In this document: piece by piece, positions 12,501 through 19,886 of the stretch
Position numbering within the stretch: position 1 is the first letter of the stretch
How the letters are laid out: each line of letters opens with the position of its first letter
Origin: Methylibium sp. NZG
GTDB taxonomy: Bacteria; Pseudomonadota; Gammaproteobacteria; Burkholderiales; Burkholderiaceae_C
Assembly (NCBI GenBank): GCA_001263235.1
Contig: LGRD01000002.1
Location: 1 to 64,000, forward strand
Direction: 5' to 3'
DNA: 64,000 bases
Made by a program: the position numbers and the translations under genes
The notes under the pieces: generated by a model
Database searches by the model: none
The model's input: only the letters and a program-made list of their open reading frames with translations
Told to the model about the DNA's origin: nothing

Positions 12501-12644
12501 GTCGAACAGCACCTCGCCCTCGGTGTCGGCGCGTAAGCGCTTCGCAAGTTCGGCGCAGACTTCGTTCGGCGGCAGCACGGTGCCCAGCGGGGCAGGGCGC
12601 GCGGGCGCTGCGGGGGCAGCGCTGGCGGTGCTCGGTGAGGTCAT
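9552..12644 (-). CDS. FAD-linked oxidase with Fe-S and CCG domains (YdiJ-like)
   Basis: This 1030-residue fused dehydrogenase resembles E. coli YdiJ, a D-2-hydroxyglutarate dehydrogenase, and the D-lactate dehydrogenase group. A PCMH-type FAD domain occupies the first quarter (VLPRGGGTSQ at 92-101, then GNNSCGSRSIAYG). The FAD-oxidase C-terminal domain follows, including GEHGDGLCRGEW and LFNPGKIVDPP. The last 400 residues hold two 4Fe-4S clusters (CNNNGHCRKFDAGTMCPSY and CVGCKGCKRECPTGVDMAK) and two CCG modules (HHCCGRTF, SSCCGMAGSFGF). It would oxidise a D-2-hydroxy acid and pass electrons to the quinone pool. It lies 53 bp downstream of a GntR gene on the same strand. The exact substrate is not decided by sequence. 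Confidence 0.85.
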   Translation of the reverse strand: MTSPSTASAAPAAPARPAPLGTVLPPNEVCAELAKRLRADTEGEVLFDAASRGRYATDASIYQIMPASVLVPRTERDIAVALQVARELKVPVLPRGGGTSQCGQTTGAALVIDHSKHFRKLLRLDVAGRTAEVEPGMVLDHLNAHLKAHGLWFPVDVSTSAQATLGGMAGNNSCGSRSIAYGNMVHNVLGARAWLADGALLDFGPVATLGVREAKIAQFVRQLAVEHRNDIHAHWPKVMRRVAGYNLDIFDNQSERPYTPDGSVNLAHLLVGSEGTLACTRSLTLKLAELPRAKVLGIVNFPSFRAAMEAAQHIVTLGPTAVELVDRTMIELSLGNPAFRPTVETALIGRPAAILLVEFCGETSAELLPKLKQLDELMGDLQLPGSVVHMHDAAAQKNLWEVRKAGLNIMMSLKGDGKPVSFIEDCAVPLEHLADYTDALTEVFARHGTRGTWYAHASVGTLHVRPILDMRSGGEHAGAAKMRAIAEEAAVLVRQYKGAFSGEHGDGLCRGEWIEWQFGPAINQAFRAIKNELDPAGLFNPGKIVDPPKMDDVSLFRFCPPTAPQPYRRIAITPVLDWSAWNVQADAVTEATTAPGTGFDATGGLAMAVEMCNNNGHCRKFDAGTMCPSYRVTRDEQHLTRGRANTLRLALSGQLGADAFTSESMHDTMDLCVGCKGCKRECPTGVDMAKMKIEFLAHYKARHGHTLKDRLIANLPNYAARASRVPWLMNLRDTVPGAAWLSEKWLGLSKARKLPRWRSDTFWRSDDLWMFASAEQTLAAAAAGEKAAVLFVDTFNGSFETENALAAADVLNAAGYTLHTVTKAGGHHCCGRTFLAAGMVEQAKASVGALIDALLPFAQAGIPIVGLEPSCLLTLRDEALVMGLGERAEVVAAQALLVEEFIAREAGAGRWSLALRSADAPILLHGHCHQKAFGAVEPILDVLRLIPGAAPELIESSCCGMAGSFGFDAAHHAVSMQMAELSLLPAIRQRPDAIVVADGTSCRHQIEGGAQREAMHVVRLLASLIDRRGD

Positions 12645-12697
12645 GGCGGGGCAGCCTCTGTCTTTTCAGCGGTTCAAGCGACTGGCGAATCAGCGCC

Positions 12698-13492
12698 TCA
12701 GCGCCGCGACGCTGGTGAGGCTTTCATCGCCTTCACCGTCTTCGTCGGCACAGTTGTCGACCTGGTCGACGCCGTCCCTGTCGTGGCCGTCCGTGACGTG
12801 GCCGTCCCTGCCGCAGCCGTCGGGTAAATCTCCCCCGCGTGCAACAAGGTCAGCACAGAGTCGCGCTTGTGAAACAGGTGCTGCACCAGCAATTCGCGCA
12901 GCGCCGCCGAGTCGCGCGCGTCGAGCGCGTCGAGCATCTGACCGTGCTCCTTGACGGCCTGCTTCCACTTCGCCGCGTTCTGGTTGGTGCGAAAACGCAG
13001 CGCCTGCACACGCGCGTTCACGTCGCGGTAGGTCTTGCTCAGCACCGGGTTCTTGGCCGCGATGTTGATGGCCGCGTGGATCAGCGCGTTGAGCCGGTAG
13101 TAGCCCGACAGGTCGCTGCGCGCATGGCAGGCGAGCATCTCGAAGTGCATCGCGCGCACCTCGACCAACTCGGCCTCGGTGATGCGCTGCGCCGCCAATT
13201 CGCCCGACATGCCCTCCAGCCCCGCCAGCACCTCGAAGGCGTGGCGCACGTCGGCCTCGCCGAGCTTCACGGCGGCGGCGCCGCGGTTGGGCAGCAGGTC
13301 CACCAGCCCTTCGGCGCCGAGCAGCTTGATGGCCTCGCGCAGCGGCGTGCGCGACACGCGCAACTGCTCGCACAACTCGCGTTCGTTGAGCTTGGCGCCC
13401 GGCGCGATGCGGCCTTCGACCAGCATCGTGCGCAGCCGCGCGGCCACCTGGTCGTGCAGGCCCAGCCGGAAAATCTCGATCACTTCAGCCAT
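12698..13492 (-). CDS. GntR-family (FCD) transcription regulator
   Basis: This 264-residue regulator has an N-terminal winged helix-turn-helix near residues 10-75 (GAKLNERELCEQLRVSRTPLREAIKLL), typical of the FadR/FCD subgroup, and a helical FCD ligand domain to about residue 225 with HAAI and HxxH-like positions for a metal. The final 40 residues are a low-complexity Thr/Ala/Arg/Ser tail unlike the family, encoded by repeated ACGG/CCGT-rich DNA. The ATG at 13492 is the only start with a normal N-terminus. It probably controls the downstream dehydrogenase and the divergent aminotransferase in response to a carboxylic acid. Confidence 0.85.
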   Translation of the reverse strand: MAEVIEIFRLGLHDQVAARLRTMLVEGRIAPGAKLNERELCEQLRVSRTPLREAIKLLGAEGLVDLLPNRGAAAVKLGEADVRHAFEVLAGLEGMSGELAAQRITEAELVEVRAMHFEMLACHARSDLSGYYRLNALIHAAINIAAKNPVLSKTYRDVNARVQALRFRTNQNAAKWKQAVKEHGQMLDALDARDSAALRELLVQHLFHKRDSVLTLLHAGEIYPTAAAGTATSRTATTGTASTRSTTVPTKTVKAMKASPASRR

Positions 13493-13627
13493 GCGCGACG
13501 GAGCCTGCAATTTCGACAGAACGCATTTTGCATGCGAATGACCGTGTCGTCTCTGCTTTGAAGAAAGGGTTTCCCACACCAACGATGTCCAGTTTGAATG
13601 CAAAAATGTAGCGCGAAAGGATGCCTC
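13493..13627. promoter_or_regulatory. Divergent GntR/aminotransferase promoter region
   Basis: This 135-bp gap is locally AT-rich. ATTTTGCAT at 13525-13533 and ATGCAAAAAT at 13598-13607 form a distant inverted pair, and TTTGCATGCGAA around the first copy is itself nearly symmetric. These are candidate operator sites for the GntR regulator. A ribosome binding site, GAAAGG at 13615-13620, precedes the ATG at 13628. Confidence 0.4.
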
Positions 13628-14869
13628 ATGCTCCAGCTCGACCTGCACCCCACTGGCCGCCACTTCCTGCAGATCCCCGGCCCCAGCCCGGTGCCCGACC
13701 GCATCCTGCGCGCGATGAGCCTGCCCACCATCGACCACCGTGGCCCTGAGTTCGGCGCGCTCGGCCTGAAGGTGCTGGCCGGCATCCGCGCGGTGTTCAA
13801 GACCCAGCACCCGGTCGTCATCTACCCCGCCTCGGGCACCGGCGCCTGGGAGGCGGCACTCGCCAACACCATGAGCCCGGGCGACCACGTGCTGATGTAC
13901 GAGACCGGCCACTTCGCGGCGCTGTGGGCCAAGATGGCGCAGCGCCTGGGCCTGTCCACCGAGGTGCTCGCTTGGAGCGGCACGGATGACGTGCTGCCGA
14001 ACGCGCCGGGCTGGCGCCGCGGCGTGCAGGCCGACCTGATCGAGGCGCGGTTGCGCAAGGACACCGAGCGCAAGATCCGCGCCGTCTGCGTGGTGCACAA
14101 CGAAACCTCCACCGGCGTCACCTCCGACATCGCCGCGGTGCGCCGCGCCATCGACGCCGCGGGCCACCCGGCGCTGCTGATGGTCGACAGCATCTCCGGC
14201 CTGGCGAGTGCCGACTACCGGCACGACGAATGGGGCGTGGACGTGACGGTGAGCGGCTCGCAGAAAGGCCTGATGTTGCCACCCGGCATCAGCTTCAATG
14301 CGCTGTCGCCGCGCGCGCTGGAGGCGATGAAAACTGCGAAGCTGCCGCGCGCGTTCTGGGCCTGGGACGAGATCGTCGAGATGAACCGCACCGGCTACTG
14401 GCCCTACACGCCCAACACCAACCTGCTTTATGGATTGAGTGAAGCGCTGGACATGATCCTCGGCGACGGGCTTGACAACGTGTTCGCCCGCCACCAGCGC
14501 TGGGCCGCTGGCGTTCGCGCCGCGGTCAACGCGTGGGGCTTGCCCATCCAGTGCGCTGACCCGGCGGTGTACTCACCAGTGCTGACCGGCGTGGTCACGC
14601 CCGTCGGTGTCGATGCCGACGCGTTGCGCCGGCTGATCCACGAACGCTTCGACCTCTCGCTGGGCACCGGTCTGGGCAAGCTGAAGGGGCGCATGTTCCG
14701 CATCGGCCACCTGGGCGACAGCAACGACCTGACCCTGCTCGCCACCGTGGCCGGCTGCGAGATGGGCTTGAAGCTGGCCGGCGTCAAGCTCGCCGGCAGC
14801 GGCGTGCAGTCGGCGATGGAGCACTTTGCCGGCCTTGTTGCGCAGGCACCGTTGATGAAGGCGGCCTGA
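13628..14869 (+). CDS. Class V aminotransferase, serine-glyoxylate type
   Basis: This 413-residue PLP enzyme belongs to the alanine/serine-glyoxylate aminotransferase family. The N-terminus has the substrate-loop IPGPSPVPDRIL. SGTGAWEAAL and VHNETSTGV are cofactor-site segments, DSISGLAS holds the PLP-nitrogen aspartate (near residue 188), and GSQKGLMLPPG holds the Schiff-base lysine (near residue 213). The expected reaction converts serine and glyoxylate to hydroxypyruvate and glycine. GAAAGG 8 bp upstream supports the ATG at 13628. It is followed by a Bug-type receptor and diverges from a GntR regulator, fitting C2 or amino-acid catabolism. Alanine or another amino donor is possible. Confidence 0.85.
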   Translation: MLQLDLHPTGRHFLQIPGPSPVPDRILRAMSLPTIDHRGPEFGALGLKVLAGIRAVFKTQHPVVIYPASGTGAWEAALANTMSPGDHVLMYETGHFAALWAKMAQRLGLSTEVLAWSGTDDVLPNAPGWRRGVQADLIEARLRKDTERKIRAVCVVHNETSTGVTSDIAAVRRAIDAAGHPALLMVDSISGLASADYRHDEWGVDVTVSGSQKGLMLPPGISFNALSPRALEAMKTAKLPRAFWAWDEIVEMNRTGYWPYTPNTNLLYGLSEALDMILGDGLDNVFARHQRWAAGVRAAVNAWGLPIQCADPAVYSPVLTGVVTPVGVDADALRRLIHERFDLSLGTGLGKLKGRMFRIGHLGDSNDLTLLATVAGCEMGLKLAGVKLAGSGVQSAMEHFAGLVAQAPLMKAA

Positions 14870-14915
14870 ACAGCTTCAAACCGGGAACACCCGAGACACC
14901 ACCGAGGAGACACAC

Positions 14916-15893
14916 ATGCAACGACGCACCCTCATCCAGGCCGCGACCGCCGCCGTCGCCACGCTCGGCGTGCCCACGCTGAGAGCGCAAGAGTGGCCGA
15001 CCGGCCCGGTGCGCATCGTCGTCGGCTTCCCGCCCGGCGGAGGCACCGACGCGCTCGCGCGTGTGGTCAGCGTCAAGCTCACCGAGATGTGGAAGACGCA
15101 GGTCATCGTCGAGAACAAGGCCGGCGTGGCCGGCGTGCTGGCGGCCGAGTACGTGGCGCAGCAGCCCAGCGACGGCAGCACGCTGCTGATGGCGCACATC
15201 AACAGCCACGCGCTGGCGCCCAGCCTGCAACCCAAGCTGCGCTACAGCGTCGAGCGCGACTTCGTGCCCATCGTGCTCGTCGGCGTCACGCCCAACCTGC
15301 TGATCGCCAACACCGGCCAGAAGGCGATGACGGTGAAGGACATCGTCGCCGCGTGCAAGGCCGAGCCCGGCAGGGTCAGCTTCGGCTCCGCCGGCGCCGG
15401 CTCGGCGCAACACCTGGCGCTGGAGATGTTCAAGCTGCAGGCCGGCGTCGACGCGCTGCACGTGCCCTACAAAGGCAGCGGCCCGCTGCTGATCGACCTG
15501 ATCGGCGGGCAGATCCAGTACAGCTTCGAGACCATGACCGCCGCCACACCACACGTGAAGAGCGGCAAGGCCATCGCCATCGCCCAGACCCGCGCCAAGC
15601 GCGCCAAGGGCCACCCGACCGTGCCGACGATGCAGGAGCAAGGCTTCGCCGGCTTCGAGGCCACCACCTGGTACGGCCTGGCTGGCCCCGGCAAGCTGCC
15701 GACGCCGATCGCGCAGAAGATCAACCGCGACGTCAACACCGTGCTGGCCATGCCCGACGTGATCGAGAAGCTCGACACCTACGGCGCCGAAGACGGCGGC
15801 GGCTCACTCGAAAAGTTCGCCCAGTTCATCCAGACCGAGATCGCCAAGTGGGCGAAGGTGGTGAAGGAGGGGAATGTGAAGGTGGAGAGTTGA
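14916..15893 (+). CDS. Bug-family (TctC) periplasmic solute receptor
   Basis: This 325-residue binding protein of the tripartite tricarboxylate/Bug family begins with a signal peptide of about 25 residues (MQRRTLIQAATAAVATLG..LRAQ). The mature part starts with WPTGPVRIVVGFPPGGGTDALAR, a hallmark of the family, and contains the VENKAGVAG and HVPYKGSGPLLIDLIGGQ loops. GAGGAGAC lies 8 bp before the ATG. No tctA or tctB membrane genes are nearby, as usual for the many orphan Bug receptors of Burkholderiales. The ligand is unknown; placement after the aminotransferase hints at an organic acid or amino acid. Confidence 0.9.
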   Translation: MQRRTLIQAATAAVATLGVPTLRAQEWPTGPVRIVVGFPPGGGTDALARVVSVKLTEMWKTQVIVENKAGVAGVLAAEYVAQQPSDGSTLLMAHINSHALAPSLQPKLRYSVERDFVPIVLVGVTPNLLIANTGQKAMTVKDIVAACKAEPGRVSFGSAGAGSAQHLALEMFKLQAGVDALHVPYKGSGPLLIDLIGGQIQYSFETMTAATPHVKSGKAIAIAQTRAKRAKGHPTVPTMQEQGFAGFEATTWYGLAGPGKLPTPIAQKINRDVNTVLAMPDVIEKLDTYGAEDGGGSLEKFAQFIQTEIAKWAKVVKEGNVKVES

Positions 15894-16180
15894 GGTGGTG
15901 CTGTGTCGTCTTGTTCAGCAGCCAAACTTCGGCGGAGGCTCGTTCGGCCAGCTCTGGTAGCGAAGTTGTTCAACCAGCAGCGAATGGGCAGCGCAAATGA
16001 CTTGCAGCCAGTTTGGCTCGGTACTCACGGTTCCGTTCGCGTAGTTGATGTTGGGACTCTGGGCTTGGCTCGCCATCGACACGGAAACTGATGCAGGGCG
16101 GGTAGGGCAACGGACCTATGACCTCACCGAGGCGCTTCGCGTTCGCAAACCGGCTCCTCGTTCTGGCTTGCCCGGGAGCC
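15894..16180. other. Spacer with no recognisable gene
   Basis: This stretch between the Bug receptor and the 3' end of the TumA-like gene has a slightly lower GC content than its flanks. No reading frame in it resembles a known family and no clear repeat or RNA gene was seen. Confidence 0.35.
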
Positions 16181-16534
16181 TCAAGCCACCTGAGCCAATG
16201 GCAAGACGATCTCCACGGCGTCGTAAGGCACGGAGATCGTGCTCTCTTCGCTTCTTTCGATCAAGCCGAGCTCTTCAAGGCGCGCCACGTCTGTGTGAAC
16301 GTTGGAGTAGTTGCGCTCCGCTGCCTTCGCCAATGCGTACACGCTGCATGGGCCGACCTTGCGCAGGGTGTCGAGCAGGTCGAGTCGTGCGGGGGTCAAT
16401 TCTGCGAACAGGGTTCTCGCCGATTCGAAGCTCAATCGAAAGTCGGGCGAGCGGCCCTGGCGGGCGGCGGTCAACTGTTGCCGCGCGGTGCGAACGGCCG
16501 ATCCACGGCGCGCCACTTCGATGATTGCTTTCAT
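16181..16534 (-). CDS. TumA-type antitoxin, winged HTH
   Basis: This 117-residue protein has a winged helix-turn-helix in its C-terminal half (VYALAKAAERNYSNVHTDVARLEELGLIER), the pattern of the HVO_A0114 family of DNA-binding proteins. It follows the TumE-type gene by 3 bp on the same strand, so the two form a toxin-then-antitoxin operon. The role is inferred as toxin neutraliser and autoregulator. The N-terminal half is helical and probably contacts the toxin. Confidence 0.75.
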   Translation of the reverse strand: MKAIIEVARRGSAVRTARQQLTAARQGRSPDFRLSFESARTLFAELTPARLDLLDTLRKVGPCSVYALAKAAERNYSNVHTDVARLEELGLIERSEESTISVPYDAVEIVLPLAQVA

Positions 16535-16537
16535 GAT

Positions 16538-16816
16538 CTAGCCCCAGTCCGCGATGTCGTGTTCAAAGTCGTCGAGCAGGTCTTCGACCGTCGTGAAGGC
16601 ATAGTCGCTTTGCGCCGATCCGATGTGCCGGTGGTCGCCTTTGCCGCGTTCGTTGTCATAGCGAACTCGGGTCGCACCGCCTGCGCCGTAGAACAGCCTG
16701 TACTTGTAGCGGTGCTCGCTCGGCGGCAACGGCTCCGGAAGTTCCCAGATCACGATCTCGACGATCGAGCCGTCATCCCTGACTTCCTTCGTGCGGACCA
16801 GCAAGGTCGCCTTCAT
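16538..16816 (-). CDS. TumE-family toxin (DUF6516)
   Basis: This 92-residue protein matches the TumE pattern MKATLLVRTKEVRDDGSIVE, then a central RYKYRLFYG..RVRYDNERGKGDHRH and a closing FTTVEDLLDDF. The family is described as the toxin of a type II pair. The ATG at 16816 gives the family N-terminus; ATGs at 16825 and 16846 would add residues encoded by the operator palindrome. The toxin gene comes first in the operon. The conserved RYDNERGKGDHRH segment is the likely active or binding site; the biochemical target is not evident. Confidence 0.8.
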   Translation of the reverse strand: MKATLLVRTKEVRDDGSIVEIVIWELPEPLPPSEHRYKYRLFYGAGGATRVRYDNERGKGDHRHIGSAQSDYAFTTVEDLLDDFEHDIADWG

Positions 16817-16837
16817 ATATTGCATCGTAGCAATATA
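16816..16837. promoter_or_regulatory. Palindromic operator at the TumE start
   Basis: TATATTGC at 16816-16823 and GCAATATA at 16830-16837 are perfect 8-bp inverted arms with a 6-bp spacer. The dyad touches the first base of the TumE start codon and is AT-rich in otherwise GC-rich DNA. This is the expected place for autoregulation of a toxin-antitoxin operon. Confidence 0.65.
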
Positions 16838-16900
16838 GCGACGCAATGTCCATCGCGGGGTGTGATCGGCAGCGAACGTGGCTGCCGAAAGGGAACGGGA

Positions 16901-18295
16901 TCAACCTCCCGGCGGTACCGGCCACGCGCGCTGCGCTGGCCGCATCTGCTCCCACGCACGCGATACCTGCAGCACGCCCAGGTCGTCGAAGCGCGCGCCC
17001 GCAATCTGCAGGCCGATGGGCAGGCCCGCTTTTGTGTAGCCGCAGTTGATGCTGGATGCAGGCTGCTCGCTCATGTTGAACGGCAGCGTGAAGCCGATGT
17101 GTTCGAGCGGGCGGGCGGGGTCGTTGGTCGGGCCGGCCCATTCGGCGGGGAAGGTGACCACCGGCGCGGTGGGCGAGAGCACGAAGTCGAAGGGCCGGCA
17201 TGCAGCCACGGTGGCGTCGCGGATGGCCGCCATCTGGCTGTAGGCGTTGAACACCTGTTCACCCGACAGCCCGGCGCCGCCGCGCGCCCATTCGACGATG
17301 TAGGGCAGCACCAAGCCCCGCCGCTCGGCGCTCATGGCAGAGATGTCGATCCACGAGCGGCAGCGCCAGAAGCGGTCCATGCCGTCGGCCATCGCGCGGG
17401 TGATGAACGGAGCCACCGGTTCGACGATCGCGCCGGCCGCTTCGAACGCACGTGCGGCGGTGGCGACAGCGTCACGCACTTCCGGGTCGACGGGCAGCCC
17501 CCAGCCGGCGTCCATCCACAGGCCGATCTTCAGGCCTCTGACGGGCCGGTCGAGTTGCGACCAGGCGATGTCTTGCCACGGCAGGCTCATCGTGTCGCGC
17601 GCGTCGGGTTGGCTGAGGGTTGCCATCATCAGCGCAGCATCCGTCACCGTGCGCGTCATCGGCCCGGCCACGCGGCCGGCGTAGGGCGGGTGGATCGGCA
17701 CGCGACCCAGGCTGGGCTTCAGCGTGAAGATGCCGCACCAGCTTGCCGGCAGGCGCACCGAGCCGCCGATGTCGGTGCCCAGGTGCAGCGGGCCGTAGCC
17801 GGCGGCCGCCGCGGCACCGGCACCGGCGCTGCTGCCGCCGGGGTTCTTGCTCAGGTCCCAAGGGTTGCGCGCGAGCGCGTGAAAGCTCGATAGGCCTGAG
17901 GACAACATGCCGTAGTCGGGCATCGTCGTCTTGCACACGATCACCGCGCCGGCTTCGCGCAAGCGCGCGCTCGGGGGTGCGTCGTGCGCGGCGGGCAGCA
18001 GTTCGGTGGCGGCGCTGCCCAGCGGCACTGGCACGCCTTTTGTTGCGATGTTTTCCTTGACCGTCACCGGCACGCCGTCGAGCGGGCCTTGCGGCTGGCC
18101 TTTCAACCAGCGTGCTTGCGAGGCTTCGGCCTGCGCCATCGCGGCTTCGGCGTCGAGCGCGTAAGTGGCGTGCAGGTGCGGCTCCCAGGCGGCGATGTGC
18201 TTGAGGACGTCGCGCGCCACCTCCACCGGCGAGAGGGCTTTGCTGCGGTAGGCGGCGAGCAGCTCGGTGGCGCTCAGGGCGTGGAGGTGGGGCAT
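16901..18295 (-). CDS. Amidase signature family enzyme
   Basis: This 464-residue hydrolase has the amidase-signature Ser-cisSer-Lys triad: Lys in VPVTVKENIATKG (near residue 79), the cis-Ser in NPGGSSAGAGAAAAAG, and the nucleophile in GTDIGGSVRLPAS. The C-terminal domain is complete (PTNDPARPLEHIGFTLPFN...GLPIGLQIAG). The ATG at 18295 is used because sequence upstream is an intergenic repeat. It follows a peptide-type binding protein on the same strand with a 100-bp gap, so it may hydrolyse an imported amide. GatA-like function is unlikely without gatB and gatC. Confidence 0.88.
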   Translation of the reverse strand: MPHLHALSATELLAAYRSKALSPVEVARDVLKHIAAWEPHLHATYALDAEAAMAQAEASQARWLKGQPQGPLDGVPVTVKENIATKGVPVPLGSAATELLPAAHDAPPSARLREAGAVIVCKTTMPDYGMLSSGLSSFHALARNPWDLSKNPGGSSAGAGAAAAAGYGPLHLGTDIGGSVRLPASWCGIFTLKPSLGRVPIHPPYAGRVAGPMTRTVTDAALMMATLSQPDARDTMSLPWQDIAWSQLDRPVRGLKIGLWMDAGWGLPVDPEVRDAVATAARAFEAAGAIVEPVAPFITRAMADGMDRFWRCRSWIDISAMSAERRGLVLPYIVEWARGGAGLSGEQVFNAYSQMAAIRDATVAACRPFDFVLSPTAPVVTFPAEWAGPTNDPARPLEHIGFTLPFNMSEQPASSINCGYTKAGLPIGLQIAGARFDDLGVLQVSRAWEQMRPAQRAWPVPPGG

Positions 18296-18325
18296 TCGGT
18301 TGATCAGTGCGGTGCGGCGAGCGGG

Positions 18326-18365
18326 CCCCTCACCCCAACCCTCTCCCCAAAGGGGCGAGGGGGCC
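18326..18365. repeat. CCCTCACCCCAACCCTCTCC-type intergenic repeat
   Basis: The segment reads CCCCTCACCCCAACCCTCTC followed by CCCAAAGGGGCGAGGGGG, a widespread proteobacterial intergenic repeat whose two halves can pair. It lies in the 100-bp gap between the binding-protein and amidase genes and could partly terminate or stabilise the message there. Confidence 0.7.
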
Positions 18366-18395
18366 AATACAGGGGCGAAGGGTAGATTCACATGC

Positions 18396-19886
18396 TCACT
18401 GCCAAGCCATCGCGGCCAAGTCGTTAGCGAAAATCGGCGAGCTGCCCCACAGCCCCTTCAGCCCCTTCTTGCTCACCGCCACGGCCGACGGGTTGAAGAT
18501 GAAGGCGTTGACGGAGTCGGTGGCAATCATCTTCTGGATGTCAGCGAAGAGCTTCAGGCGCTCCTTCGGATTGCTCTCGGCGGCGTACTTGGCGGTCAGG
18601 TCGCGGAAGGCCTTGCTGTCGTAGCCCCAGTAGTAGCCGGTGTTGGCGTACTGCATGAAGTCCAGCGGCTCCACGTGGTTGATGACGGTCAGGTCGAAGT
18701 TGCCCTTGAACGGGCCGCTGAGCCACTGCGCCCATTCCACGTTCTCGATCTTGGCGATCACGCCGACCTTGGCCAGTTGCGCCGCAATCACCTCGCCGCC
18801 CTTGCGTGCGTACTGCGGCGGCGGCAGCGTGAGCGTCACGTTCAGCGGCGTGGTCACGCCGGCTTCCTTCAGCAGCGCCTTCGCTTTTTCGGGGTCGTGC
18901 GGGTACATGCCGGTCAGGTCGACATAGCCCCCGTCGGTGGGCGCCATGTGCGAGCCGATCGGCTGCCCCAGCCCTTCGAGCACGCCGTCGATGAAGGCTT
19001 TGCGGTCGATCGCGTGCATCAGCGCGCGCCGCACGCGCACGTCGTCGAACGGCTTCTTCTTGTTGTTGATGCTCATGATGCCCTTGCCGGCAGTGCTGCC
19101 CACCACCACGGTGAAGCGCTTGTCGGCCTGCAACTGCTTGAGCGCCTGCGGTGCGTCCAGGCGCGGCACGGCGTCGATGTCGCCGGCCAGCAGCGCGGCC
19201 ACGCGCGCGGCCGGGTCGTTGATGAAGCGGAAGGTGACTCGTCTCAGCTTCACGTTCTTCGCGTCGCGAAAGCCATCCCATTTGGCCAGCGTGATCGAGT
19301 TGCCCTTCTTCCACTCGGCCAACGTGTACGGGCCGGTGCCCACCGGCTGCGTGGCGGTGGTGGCGGCGGTCTTCGGGTCGAGGATCACGGCCGTGTTCTC
19401 GCCCAGGCGGAACAGGAAGTTGCCGTCGGCCTTGTCGAGCACCAGGATCACGGTGCTCGCGTCGGGCGTCTCGATGCGGCTGATGTTGTTGAACACCGCG
19501 CCCTTGGCCTTGTTGGTCGATGTCTCGGCCTTGGCGCGCTCGAAGCTGAACTTCACGTCGCCCGAATCGAAGGCCTCGCCGTCAGAGAACTTCACGCCCT
19601 TCTTCAGCTTGAAGGTGTAGCTCTTGCCGTCCGGGTCCATCGTCCAGCTCTCGGCCAGCAGCGGCGTGACCGAGCCGTTGACGTTGATCTTGGTCAGCCC
19701 CTCCAGCACGTTGTAGTGCACCACCTCGCCGATGGCGGCGGCCGGCGCCATCGTCGGGTCCAGGCCTGGCGTGGGCTCCAGCACCATCGCCAGCACGGCG
19801 CTGTCCTTGCCTTGGGCGGCGGCGCCGAGGGCGGTGGCGGCCAACGCCAAGGTGGCGAGCCAGCGGGTGGGTTTCTTCATCGTCAT
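18396..19886 (-). CDS. Peptide-type ABC substrate-binding protein (family 5)
   Basis: This 496-residue periplasmic receptor of the DppA/OppA class begins with a signal peptide (MTMKKPTRWLATLALAATAL..AAAQ, about 25 residues). Family 5 features follow: GLTKINVNGSVTPLLAESWTM, the KLKKGVKFSDGEAFDSGDV signature and VGTGPYTLAEW. GGAGAA lies 5 bp before the ATG at 19886, which also overlaps the stop of the upstream ATPase by 4 bp. The ligand may be a di- or oligopeptide or another amide, given the downstream amidase. No permease gene is adjacent; candidates lie at 47696-49443. Confidence 0.88.
   Translation of the reverse strand: MTMKKPTRWLATLALAATALGAAAQGKDSAVLAMVLEPTPGLDPTMAPAAAIGEVVHYNVLEGLTKINVNGSVTPLLAESWTMDPDGKSYTFKLKKGVKFSDGEAFDSGDVKFSFERAKAETSTNKAKGAVFNNISRIETPDASTVILVLDKADGNFLFRLGENTAVILDPKTAATTATQPVGTGPYTLAEWKKGNSITLAKWDGFRDAKNVKLRRVTFRFINDPAARVAALLAGDIDAVPRLDAPQALKQLQADKRFTVVVGSTAGKGIMSINNKKKPFDDVRVRRALMHAIDRKAFIDGVLEGLGQPIGSHMAPTDGGYVDLTGMYPHDPEKAKALLKEAGVTTPLNVTLTLPPPQYARKGGEVIAAQLAKVGVIAKIENVEWAQWLSGPFKGNFDLTVINHVEPLDFMQYANTGYYWGYDSKAFRDLTAKYAAESNPKERLKLFADIQKMIATDSVNAFIFNPSAVAVSKKGLKGLWGSSPIFANDLAAMAWQ

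Noticed and set aside
10161-12536. Very long plus-strand open frame opposite the YdiJ-like gene
   Set aside because: The translation is Arg/His/Gln-rich without any family pattern and mirrors the codon positions of the real minus-strand gene, as is common in high-GC DNA.
15903-16091. 62-codon frame after the Bug receptor
   Set aside because: No ribosome binding site, no family resemblance and typical of chance frames.
16118-17893. Plus-strand frame across the TumA/TumE pair and amidase
   Set aside because: It crosses three recognised minus-strand genes and has no family features of its own.
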